Of a stretch of 64,000 nt of DNA, positions 42,878 to 50,070 are shown in pieces. The position numbers were made by a program, and so were the translations under genes. The notes beneath the pieces were generated by a model. It did no database searches and was not told the origin of the DNA. It worked only from the letters and a program-made list of their open reading frames with translations. The stretch's first letter is position 1; each line of letters opens with the position of its first letter. Origin of the DNA: JANQRZ01 sp965215165 (GTDB lineage: Bacteria; Bacteroidota; Rhodothermia; Rhodothermales; JANQRZ01); NCBI GenBank assembly GCA_965215165.1, contig CBDCCX010000006.1:1922001-1986000 (forward strand), in the 5' to 3' direction.

Positions 42878-43230
42878 CAGTCGCGGGCTTCAGGGATGTG
42901 CTCCTCTTTGACTTCCTCAACGTACCAGGGACGGGTGTCCGACTTTATCTGCACCGTGGCGAGGACTTCGTCGATGGGGTAGATGCGTGCAAGGCCGCCG
43001 AATCCCTCCTCCAAGAACGAGCTGGCGTAGCCGGCCGTCCCGTCGAGATCGACCAGGAGAAGCTTGCCCTGAGCCTTCGCCTCTTTGAAGCGGGGCTCCA
43101 GGTACACCTCGCGGAACTCCTCGCCCGAGAAGTCCCCCTCGGCGCGGTGGCGAGGGCCGGGAGTGGCCGTGAAGTCGAGGACGCGGAGGAGGACGGCGCG
43201 GGTCTCCAGAACGTTCGATTCAGTTTCCAT
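42877..43230 (-). CDS. STAS-like domain protein (DUF4325)
   Basis: 117 aa. FSGEEFREVYLEPRFKEA is the first helix and GKLLLVDLDGTAGYASSFLE the strand-turn with the conserved Asp-Leu-Asp-Gly and SSF, followed by EEGFGGLARI. This is the STAS-like DUF4325 pattern, related to anti-sigma-factor antagonist folds. Molecular function is unknown. First gene of a coupled pair with the membrane protein at 42575. It is separated from the TAC operon by 135 bp, in which a TATTAT-like box lies near 43316. Confidence 0.78.
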   Translation of the reverse strand: METESNVLETRAVLLRVLDFTATPGPRHRAEGDFSGEEFREVYLEPRFKEAKAQGKLLLVDLDGTAGYASSFLEEGFGGLARIYPIDEVLATVQIKSDTRPWYVEEVKEEHIPEARD

Positions 43231-43365
43231 GATGCTCCCAGTAGAGAAAGGTCCCAGAGAAGGGGACCGGCAGAGGGCGGAAGTCGTTGGCCGCAACGTC
43301 CGCGTAAACGTCGTTCGATAATATCACCAGACGCTTGAATCGGTTCCTGTCGAGCCGCCTCGTCG

Positions 43366-43923
43366 TCAGTCGCCGTCAGACGGGTTTGGTTCTGGGGCGC
43401 CCCCTTCCGTAGCCCGTCTTGCCTCAAGCATCTGCTGGGCTACAGCGTACGGGGCGACGGAGGGAAGCAGCACTTTTCCAAAGGGAGAAGAGGCTGTCAG
43501 CGACGCGAGCACTTCGCGGGCGGGGCCGTAAAGCGTGGAGACTACACTCGCTAGGCAGTGCGTCAGGTACTCGTCGCCGTCAGGAACTGGATCGAGCATC
43601 GTTCTGGGCTGGATCTCGAAGAGGCCCGCGAGACGCACGGAGGCGCGGTAGTGAAGCCTCTTGGGAGACTTCGCGTTACGGTTCAGGTGTACCGTAACGC
43701 GGAACGTCTTAAACGTCTGTTCCGGTTGCTCGTCGCGCTCCTCGTGGCTGCTGACCTCTTCGGCCTCCGACTCAGCCGCGTCCTCGTAGGTGACGTCGAT
43801 TCCCATGTCGACAAACGCGCCCCGCTCAGCGCTCAGGTCGTCTGAGTCGGGCTTCGTGAGCACGTCGTAGTTGAGGTGCTCGACGTAGTAGTCTCTAAGT
43901 TGGATGGGAGGCAGAACGGGCAT
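43366..43923 (-). CDS. SecB-like chaperone of a toxin-antitoxin-chaperone (TAC) module
   Basis: 185 aa. SecB-fold features in order: IQLRDYYVEHLNYDV (7-21, first strand), FKTFRVTVHLNR (71-82), the LAGLFEI edge (98-104, SecB consensus aGiFei), CLASVVSTLYGPAREVLASL (123-142, like SecB's CPniLFPYaRe helix) and FGKVLLPSV (148-156, like FPqlnLaPvNF). An acidic insert (about 47-70) and a Pro-rich tail are extra. It is the third gene after a HigB-like toxin and HigA-like antitoxin, spacing 14 bp, the gene order of Mycobacterium tuberculosis Rv1955-Rv1956-Rv1957. Expected role: bind the antitoxin's C-terminal extension and protect it from aggregation and proteolysis. Confidence 0.75.
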   Translation of the reverse strand: MPVLPPIQLRDYYVEHLNYDVLTKPDSDDLSAERGAFVDMGIDVTYEDAAESEAEEVSSHEERDEQPEQTFKTFRVTVHLNRNAKSPKRLHYRASVRLAGLFEIQPRTMLDPVPDGDEYLTHCLASVVSTLYGPAREVLASLTASSPFGKVLLPSVAPYAVAQQMLEARRATEGGAPEPNPSDGD

Positions 43924-43937
43924 GGGGGGCGACGGGG

Positions 43938-44450
43938 CTAGGCGAGAACGGGGGTGCGGAGGTCACTTTTTGCATCGGAGCCCCCCGAACAAAACGCCTC
44001 CGGCACGGCCTCGTGGCCGTGCCGGGAGATTGCCGCTTGAAACGCAGGCCCTGCACCGCCAGTCGCGGCGGCCCAGGCTCCGACGGAGCGGTCCGGTTCG
44101 ACAGGGATGTCGAGCGAGAACGAGTAGTAGCGATCGCTAGCTACCTCAACGCGGACAGGATCGAGCGGCACCAAGCGCGGCGGCTCCACACCACGCCCCA
44201 GCGTGAGGGCGACCTCGACGAGGCGGCGGAGCGACACGTTCTGGTTGCCACTGAGGAGTTGAGAGACGGCGCTCGGCGAATTACCCAGCCGCTCGGCGAG
44301 CGCCTTCTGGCTCACGCCCTCTTCTTCCATCGCAACGCAGAGCTGCTCGCACACGTCAAGGACGAGGTTTTCGGCGAGGAACTCAGGATCGGTCTGGAGG
44401 GAGTCGAGGTGCTCAGCCAGCCAGGGAGCTACTTTGAGAGTGCGGCTCAT
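43938..44450 (-). CDS. HigA-like XRE antitoxin with C-terminal extension (TAC type)
   Basis: 170 aa. The helix-turn-helix is at about 45-85: VSQKALAERLGNSPSAVSQL and SLRRLVEVALTLG. Around it are an N-terminal helical arm (1-40) and a C-terminal extension (about 90-170: VRVEVASDRYYSFSLDIPVE...) that ordinary HigA proteins of about 100 aa lack. In TAC systems such an extension (chaperone addiction region) makes the antitoxin depend on its SecB-like partner. Starts 6 bp after the toxin stop. Likely represses the operon with an operator near 45023-45038. Confidence 0.8.
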   Translation of the reverse strand: MSRTLKVAPWLAEHLDSLQTDPEFLAENLVLDVCEQLCVAMEEEGVSQKALAERLGNSPSAVSQLLSGNQNVSLRRLVEVALTLGRGVEPPRLVPLDPVRVEVASDRYYSFSLDIPVEPDRSVGAWAAATGGAGPAFQAAISRHGHEAVPEAFCSGGSDAKSDLRTPVLA

Positions 44451-44456
44451 GATGGG

Positions 44457-44993
44457 TCAGAGGTTGCAGCGAGCGAGAGCGGTGATGGCGTCGGAAGCGC
44501 CGAGGCCGTCGCGCCACTGGTAGTAGCGGGCGCGGAGGTCGGCGAATCGGGTCAGTTCGGTCGGTGGGGTCTCATCCTGCTTCTTCGAGAAAACGTGTGT
44601 GATGATGAGCGTCGTACATGGTTCGTTCGCGGAGGGCTCTTCTTCAAAGAAGAGGACGCGGTAGGGAGGGGACTTGAACTCGCAGACCTCGATGCGCTCG
44701 TTCCGGGTGTGGGCCTCGGGAGGGGTGAAGCACTTGCATTTCGTCTTGTTGCGGCGCACGGTAGGAAGCCCGTGTAGGGCTGCGCGTTGCATCAGCGCCC
44801 AGAGCTTCTTCCACTCGGTGGGCGAGTCTTTTTTTCCACTCACGCGCGGGAGCTTGCGGAGACGGGCGGCCAGAGGGCCGGTGGCGTGGAGCTTCTCGAC
44901 CAAGTCGCGGAAGGTCTCATGGCTGCCCTCGCAGATGTAGTAGATGCGGTGTCGGTCGCCTGTCAGCAGATGCTCGATGAAGGGGTCGGACAT
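44457..44993 (-). CDS. HigB/Gp49-like toxin (RelE-fold) of TAC module
   Basis: 178 aa from ATG 44993; the upstream open frame to 45086 was rejected because the -35/-10 region and a palindrome (45023-45049) fall inside it. The C-terminal half carries the HigB/Gp49 signature: IEVCEFKSPPYRVLFFEEE (101-119) and IITHVFSKKQDETPPTEL (130-147), then DLRARYYQW. The family cleaves mRNA at the ribosome. The N-terminal 100 residues (FIEHLLTGDRHRIYYICEG, FRDLVEKLHATG, RLRKLP) are longer than in small HigB proteins. Toxin first, antitoxin second is the higBA order. Confidence 0.8.
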   Translation of the reverse strand: MSDPFIEHLLTGDRHRIYYICEGSHETFRDLVEKLHATGPLAARLRKLPRVSGKKDSPTEWKKLWALMQRAALHGLPTVRRNKTKCKCFTPPEAHTRNERIEVCEFKSPPYRVLFFEEEPSANEPCTTLIITHVFSKKQDETPPTELTRFADLRARYYQWRDGLGASDAITALARCNL

Positions 44994-45020
44994 GGTGGGG
45001 TATCGGCGCTCTGCTTTCTT

Positions 45021-45049
45021 AATTAAGGTATATCTTAACTCAAAGTCAA
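45021..45049 (-). promoter_or_regulatory. Probable TAC operon promoter and operator
   Basis: AT-rich stretch unusual for this genome. On the minus strand TTGACT (45049-45044) is a good -35 box, with TTAATT at 17-bp spacing as a weak -10. The 16-bp TTAAG-6 nt-CTTAA palindrome (45023-45038) overlaps it and lies 30 bp ahead of the toxin ATG, a fitting site for HigA autorepression. Confidence 0.55.
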
Positions 45050-45327
45050 GTGTTCCGCCGAGAACCTCCCGTGAAACGCGCCCCAAGCGGTGGGACGGCC
45101 ATTTTGGAGCGATGCTTCTTGACTGTGGCGACGACGGCAGGGGCGGCGAGGGCGGCGAGGGCCTCTTCGAGCACGGCCCGCATCAGGCGCTCAGCGTCGT
45201 GGCGGGCGGCGGTGAGCTTGGCTTCGAGCCGGTCGCACAGCGCCATCAGCCGGTCCACCCGCTCCACGACCCGGCGCTGCTCTTTCGGCTCCCATGGCAC
45301 CGTGCAAGGCGCAAATGATGCTTTCTA
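45046..45327 (-). pseudogene. Remnant of an hsdS 3' end (copy 2)
   Basis: Leftwards it reads KASFAPCTVPWEPKEQRR, VVERVDRLMALCDRLEAKL and RLMRAVLEEALAAL, the C-terminal conserved helix of HsdS. 128 bp (45155-45282) align without gaps to the intact hsdS tail at 47241-47368 with about 11 mismatches. A stop codon lies directly in front of the homologous part, so the rest of that hsdS is gone. The residues before EQRR differ from the intact HsdS, so it came from another specificity allele. Confidence 0.85.
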
Positions 45328-45371
45328 GCGTTTTCTCCGCTATCGGCTCAGGCTTCCTATACCATCCGGCT

Positions 45372-46016
45372 TCAGATGCTGCGATAGGCTTGGTCGGGAC
45401 TGCGGGGCTTGTCCGGTACCTCGTACTGCAACAGTCCCTTCTTAATCATGGGGTTGAGGTATCGGCGTTTGAGGTAGCGAGGCTTTCTGTTTAGGAGTTG
45501 AGCGAGTTCACGAGCCGTCAAGGGCTGCCAAGCGCAGAGGTCCACGATGAGGCGACGCATCTCAGAATCCGGTGCCCAATCTTTCAGGAGGATCAACCTC
45601 TCCCGTAGGCTCTGGGGCAATGCATCGTGATAGGTTATGGCATCTGGGAGGGGTGCCTTTGCGCTCTCACCATGTGCCTTTTCGTCGTCGCCATGTGCCC
45701 TTGCTCCCCCACCATGTACCTTTTCTCTTGTGCCATGTGCTATTGCCTCCTCGGACGCGGGACTCAGGAGAATATCTGAGGGCGTGTAGAACGTGGCTGC
45801 TCCCCGGTCATGCTGGTCGAGCAGGTCGAGGTCTCGAAGGTGCCGGAGCGCACCGCTAGCAGCGAGCGTCTCTACCCCGTTGAGGTTGCGGTAGTCGGCA
45901 TTCGTGAGACTGCCGGTTTCGCGGGCGAAGGCGAGCGCTTTGCGTTGAGCCGGTCGCGCAGCGCCAGCGGTACGAAGGGAGTGCCATCGCGAAGAAGATG
46001 TCACTACTTTTGTCAC
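45372..46016 (-). CDS. N-terminally truncated AlbA/RecG-like winged-helix protein
   Basis: 214 aa. RKALAFARETGSLTNADYRNL and ALRHLRDLDLLDQHDRG form the winged-helix block that usually follows an AlbA_2 (Schlafen-like) ATP-binding domain in RecG-like transcriptional regulators; RRLIVDLCAWQPLTARELAQLL and KRRYLNPMIKKGLLQYEVPD are the second winged helix. The AlbA_2 domain is absent. Between the two lie four 7-residue repeats of the form AHGxxxK. It starts 26 bp beyond the Fic stop, so the two may be co-transcribed. Either a remnant or a small regulator. Confidence 0.6.
   Translation of the reverse strand: MTKVVTSSSRWHSLRTAGAARPAQRKALAFARETGSLTNADYRNLNGVETLAASGALRHLRDLDLLDQHDRGAATFYTPSDILLSPASEEAIAHGTREKVHGGGARAHGDDEKAHGESAKAPLPDAITYHDALPQSLRERLILLKDWAPDSEMRRLIVDLCAWQPLTARELAQLLNRKPRYLKRRYLNPMIKKGLLQYEVPDKPRSPDQAYRSI
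45670..45753. repeat. Four 21-bp tandem repeats in coding sequence
   Basis: CCATGT(G/A) starts at 45670, 45691, 45712 and 45733, exact period 21. Each unit encodes a heptapeptide AHGxxxK/VHGxxxR. Strand slippage could change the copy number without a frameshift. Confidence 0.85.
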
Positions 46017-46042
46017 TACTCGAAGCTACCGAGTGTCACTAC

Positions 46043-47125
46043 TCAGGAGTCCAGCGAGGATCCATTTCCCCCCGCCCCCAAGCCGACCTTTCGCCAGACG
46101 GCGGCCGGGCCTCGGCCTTCGGCTCTGATGAGGCCCTCTGCCTTCAAGTCGGAGAACACCTTGCGGATGAGCGAGCGGCTCACGCTGGGGCAGAGGCGCC
46201 CGACATCTTTCGTCTTGAACCCGTCCGGTAGGCGGTCCACGGCGCTGCGGACTTGCTCGGTCTTCGCACCCCGTTCCATCTGCATCGTACCGACGCGGCT
46301 CTCGAAGTCCTTGTACGCCGCCGTCAGCACGCCGAGGAAGTATTCCGTCCACGGCAGCAGGGTGTGCTTGCCCTCGTGCCAGCCTTGAGAGGACTGGTAG
46401 AGCGTATCGTAGTAGCTCTCCCGGCTGTCTTCGACGACCCGTTCGAGGCTGATGTAGCGGCCTACGCCGTAGCCGGCGCGGTAGAGCAGGAGTAGTGTGA
46501 GGAGCCGCGCCATCCTCCCGTTGCCGTCGAGGAAGGGGTGGACGCAGAGGAAGTCCAGCACGTAGGCGGCGATGAGCAGGAGCCGGTCCACGGTGTCGTC
46601 CTTCCAGAGCTGCTCGAAGCGGCGGTGGAGCTGCTCCATGTAGGCAGCCGTCTGGAACGCGGGGACCGTCTCGAACCGGACGACCTCGGTGCCGTCCGGG
46701 TGGCGCTCGGTGATGGTGTTGTTCGTGGACTTCCAGGCACCGCCCTGCGCGTCGGTGTACCTAAACAGGTCGCGGTGCAGCTGCAGGACGAGGCCTGGGG
46801 TAAACGGCATCGCTGCGTGGCTCGCGTGGATGGTGCCGAGCACATCCCGGTACCCGGTGATCTCCTGCTCCGAGCGGTTCCTCGGCTTCGTCTTGTCGCG
46901 CACGAGCGCCCTGAGCCGCTCTGGAGGTGCGACGACGCCCTCGATGCGGTTCGAGGACTCGGTGCTCTGGATGACAGCGACCTCGCGCAGCGTGCGGAGC
47001 ACCTGGGGGGCCTGCTGTGCGTAGAGCGCCTCGCGCCCGAGGTGCTCGTGGAGCCGCGCCGTCGTGCGGACGACGTTGTGCGTCAGCGGGAGGGGGGCGA
47101 GGGTATTGGTCTCGAACGATTTCAT
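46043..47125 (-). CDS. Fic family protein (AMP transferase), N-terminal inhibitory helix type
   Basis: 360 aa. Catalytic motif VHPFLDGNGRMARLL with HPFLDGNGR at 196-204 (His-Pro-Phe-x-Asp/Glu-Gly-Asn-Gly-Arg). An inhibitory motif S/T-x3-E-G/N is present before the core at 58-63 (SNRIEG), so it is class II (self-inhibited). C-terminal winged helix (RSAVDRLPDGFKTKDVGRL) is typical of Fic/DUF4172-like proteins. Fic enzymes usually transfer AMP to Ser/Thr/Tyr of a target. The final GAGGNGSSLDS looks non-conserved. Together with the truncated protein downstream it forms one module of the island. Confidence 0.9.
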   Translation of the reverse strand: MKSFETNTLAPLPLTHNVVRTTARLHEHLGREALYAQQAPQVLRTLREVAVIQSTESSNRIEGVVAPPERLRALVRDKTKPRNRSEQEITGYRDVLGTIHASHAAMPFTPGLVLQLHRDLFRYTDAQGGAWKSTNNTITERHPDGTEVVRFETVPAFQTAAYMEQLHRRFEQLWKDDTVDRLLLIAAYVLDFLCVHPFLDGNGRMARLLTLLLLYRAGYGVGRYISLERVVEDSRESYYDTLYQSSQGWHEGKHTLLPWTEYFLGVLTAAYKDFESRVGTMQMERGAKTEQVRSAVDRLPDGFKTKDVGRLCPSVSRSLIRKVFSDLKAEGLIRAEGRGPAAVWRKVGLGAGGNGSSLDS

Positions 47126-47209
47126 CCGTGCAGACCGGACGGGGTAGGCCGCGCACGCCGGGTCGCTCCGGCCGCGCCGATCTGTTCGGGTTGGGTCCGG
47201 TGCATCGGT

Positions 47210-48544
47210 TCAGGTGGCGACGGTGGGCGAGGACGGCGCGGCGAGGGCTTCTTCGAGCACCGCCCGCATCAGGCGCCCGGCATCGTGCTGCGCGGCGGCG
47301 AGCTGGGCTTCGAGCCGGTCGCACAGCGCCATCAGCCGGTCCACCCGCTCCACGATCCGGCGCTGCTCGGCGGGAGGCGGGAGTGGGATTGGCTCAATAG
47401 TCAGTTTGGCCTTTGAGATGTTCGGCTGTGCTCCACCCGCACCTAAATCTCGAAAGTCCTGCCGTTTTGAGAGGAGGAAGTAAAACAGGTACCAAGCGGG
47501 GATGCCGCCAAGCGGCCGACAGGCACAACAGGCTTGGTTCGTCGTCGCCTCTATTTCCAGCAACCCGAGTTTGCCGATGGTCGCCCCATACATAGCAACG
47601 AGCACGCTCCCAGGCGGATTGAGTCGCAGCGAGCATTCCGCGTAAGCGAGGTCGGTAACGTGCTCCTCCGCCGAATTGATGAGCCCGTCGTTGAGTTCCC
47701 CCGTTTTAATCCACGGGATGGTCCCATTTGTGTAGTACGTGGACTGCTTTCGACTTGGTGTGGCTCCTGCCCCCCACTCTCCGAGATCTCCTAGCCTCGC
47801 CCACGCCCACCCCTCCGGCAGATCAAACGGCTGCTCGTCCTCAGCGACGGGCGGCAGGGTCTTCGGCTTGCGAATCTCCTTCGCCTCGTAGAGCCGCTGC
47901 TTCTCCGCCGCGATGCGTTCGAGGAGCACACCGGCCGGCTCGTCGTCGTGCTCGCGCCGCGTCAGCCGGCCCTCGACGGCGTCTTGCAGGATGCGCTGGC
48001 GGAGCACAGACAGGTCGGCGGCGGATCGGTCCAGCCGTTCCCGCACGCGGTTCGTGAGCGACACCGCCCGCTCGATGTGCTCGACCCGTTCGCGCTGTTC
48101 TTCGAGCGATGGAAGGTCAAGCGTCAGCGCCTTGAAGAACGGCTCCTTGAAACGGTTGCGACTCGCTTTCGTGGTTCCAATACAATCCTCTTCGACCCGC
48201 TCCAACGTGCTCGGCAGCAGGAACCAGTAGTAGAGATAGCGTGGGTCTATCCGTCCATCTTTCGGCCGGAACGTCGGAAACTCGTTGGAGACATAATGCC
48301 CATCGAGTTCTGGTGGTACGATGCCGAAGGCTCCACGCCACGCGAAGAGACGGCTGTAAATGAAATCTCCAGCCTGAACTTGGTACAGCTTCGTGGCAGA
48401 AGAATCTGCGCCTCTCTTCGTCTCCCGGTGGAACGGACCTTCCCCATAGAGACGGACCCCAAGAAGCGGGTACTTCTTGTCTGGGTCCACTGCCTCGGCT
48501 CGCTTAACCTGCTTCATAACTTTCCCGAGTTTGACCACCTCCAT
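47210..48544 (-). CDS. hsdS: Type I restriction-modification specificity subunit HsdS
   Basis: 444 aa. Two target-recognition domains (about 1-145 with YYWFLLPSTLERVEEDCIG, and about 240-365 with WAWARLGDLGEWGAGATPSR) separated by the conserved coiled-coil spacer (SLEEQRERVEHIERAVSLTN, DLSVLRQRILQDAVEGRL) and closed by the second conserved tail AEQRRIVERVDRLMALCDRL. The ATG overlaps the hsdM stop (TGATG). It sets the DNA sequence recognised by the whole enzyme. Its 3' tail has two further copies at 45155-45282 and 42181-42253. Confidence 0.95.
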   Translation of the reverse strand: MEVVKLGKVMKQVKRAEAVDPDKKYPLLGVRLYGEGPFHRETKRGADSSATKLYQVQAGDFIYSRLFAWRGAFGIVPPELDGHYVSNEFPTFRPKDGRIDPRYLYYWFLLPSTLERVEEDCIGTTKASRNRFKEPFFKALTLDLPSLEEQRERVEHIERAVSLTNRVRERLDRSAADLSVLRQRILQDAVEGRLTRREHDDEPAGVLLERIAAEKQRLYEAKEIRKPKTLPPVAEDEQPFDLPEGWAWARLGDLGEWGAGATPSRKQSTYYTNGTIPWIKTGELNDGLINSAEEHVTDLAYAECSLRLNPPGSVLVAMYGATIGKLGLLEIEATTNQACCACRPLGGIPAWYLFYFLLSKRQDFRDLGAGGAQPNISKAKLTIEPIPLPPPAEQRRIVERVDRLMALCDRLEAQLAAAQHDAGRLMRAVLEEALAAPSSPTVAT

Positions 48545-50058
48545 CAAGCCACCTCCGCCATCATCTGCCGGATCTCGCCGATCAAACCGTCCACTTCTTC
48601 GAGGTGGCGGTGCAGGTTGTCCAGCACGTCCCCCGTCGTTCGCGTGTCCACCTGTTCCTCCGTCGCCGGGTTCGAGAGGTCGAGGTCGAACCCGCGCGCC
48701 TCGATCTCCGCCACCGGCACCTTCCACGCCCACTCCGTCTCCTCGCGCTCGTCCCACCAGTCGGCGAGGTAGGCGAACTCCTCGAAGCGGATCGGCTTGG
48801 TCTTCGTGTACTTCTTGTAGCCCTCCGGGAGGGGGTGCTCGACGTACCAGATTTCCTTCGTTGGCCGCCCCTTCTCGAAGAACAGCAGGTTCGTGTTGAT
48901 GCCGGTATAGGGCTCGAAGACGCCGTTGGGGAGGCGAACGATGGTGTGGAGGTCGCACTCGGCGAGGAGCCGCTCTTTCAGCCGCGTCTTGACGCCCTCG
49001 CCGAAGAGGAACCCGTCCGGGAGCACGACGGCAGCGCGCCCGCCGGACTTGAGGAGCCGGACGATGAGCGCCATGAAGAGGTCGGCCGTCTCCCGCGTGC
49101 GGAACTCCAGCGGAAAGTTGTTCTCGATCCCGTCCTCCTCGGTCCCGCCGAAGGGCGGATTCGTCAGCACCACGTCCACGCGGTCGGCCGGGCCGTAGCT
49201 CGCGTAGGGGCGGGCGAGGGAGTTGCCGCGCCGCACGTCCGGCACCTCGATGTCGTGGAGGACGAGGTTGGTAGTGCAGAGGAGGTGGGGGAGCGGCTTC
49301 TTCTCGATGCCCCGGATCGTCTGCTGGAGCTGGTCGCGCTCGGCGACGGAGGTGATCCCCGCGCGGCGGAGGTGCTCGATGGTGTCGACGAGGAAGCCGC
49401 CCGTTCCGCACGCTGGGTCGAGCACGATGTCGCCGAGGGCGGGGTCGGTGCGCTCGGTCATCAGCCGGGTGACGGCGCGCGGGGTGTAGTACTCGCCCGC
49501 GTTGCCGGCGCTCTGGAGGTCCCGGAGGATCGTCTCGTAGACGTCGTTGAAGACGTGGCGGTCCTCCGACGCCGTGAAGTCGATCTCGCCCAGCTTGTTG
49601 GCGACCTGCCGCAGCAGCGTCCCCGACTTCATATAGTTGTAGGCGTCCTCGAAGACGCTCCGCACGAGCAGCCCGCGCTCGCTCTCGGTGTCGAGGTGAA
49701 GCGTCTCGCCCTCGTACTCGACCGGCTCGCCCTTCAGCGCGGGGAAGACGACGGTGTCCACGAAGCCGAGGAGGTCGTCGCCGGTGATCCCCTCCTCGTC
49801 GGCCGCCCACGCCCGCCATCGGAGCGGAGCCGGGATGGGCGAGCGGTAATCAGGCTCTAGCTCGTACTCCTGCTCGCGGTCGTCGAAGAGTTTGAGGAAG
49901 AGCATCCAGCCGAGTTGCGAGAGGCGCTGCGCGTCGCCATCGACCCCCGCGTCCTTCCGCATGATGTCTTGGATGCCTTTTACCGTAGTAGAAACGGACA
50001 CAGAAGGTCTGGGTCTTGGAGTAGGCGTGGGATCGGTGAAGAGGTCACCCTGCTTCAT
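48544..50058 (-). CDS. hsdM: Type I restriction-modification methyltransferase subunit HsdM
   Basis: 504 aa. N-terminal HsdM_N helical domain (IMRKDAGVDGDAQRLSQLGW), SAM-binding motif I VLDPACGTGGFLVDTI near residue 210, catalytic N6-adenine motif IV VVLTNPPFGG near residue 300. It methylates adenine in both strands at the site chosen by HsdS and protects host DNA. Located between hsdR (12 bp upstream) and hsdS (1-bp overlap), so all three genes form one operon. Confidence 0.96.
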   Translation of the reverse strand: MKQGDLFTDPTPTPRPRPSVSVSTTVKGIQDIMRKDAGVDGDAQRLSQLGWMLFLKLFDDREQEYELEPDYRSPIPAPLRWRAWAADEEGITGDDLLGFVDTVVFPALKGEPVEYEGETLHLDTESERGLLVRSVFEDAYNYMKSGTLLRQVANKLGEIDFTASEDRHVFNDVYETILRDLQSAGNAGEYYTPRAVTRLMTERTDPALGDIVLDPACGTGGFLVDTIEHLRRAGITSVAERDQLQQTIRGIEKKPLPHLLCTTNLVLHDIEVPDVRRGNSLARPYASYGPADRVDVVLTNPPFGGTEEDGIENNFPLEFRTRETADLFMALIVRLLKSGGRAAVVLPDGFLFGEGVKTRLKERLLAECDLHTIVRLPNGVFEPYTGINTNLLFFEKGRPTKEIWYVEHPLPEGYKKYTKTKPIRFEEFAYLADWWDEREETEWAWKVPVAEIEARGFDLDLSNPATEEQVDTRTTGDVLDNLHRHLEEVDGLIGEIRQMMAEVA

Positions 50059-50070
50059 GGACGAGCGGGG

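Noticed and set aside
44994..45086. Longer N-terminus for the TAC toxin
   Set aside because: The extension covers the AT-rich promoter/operator and has no conservation; the ATG at 44993 follows it directly.
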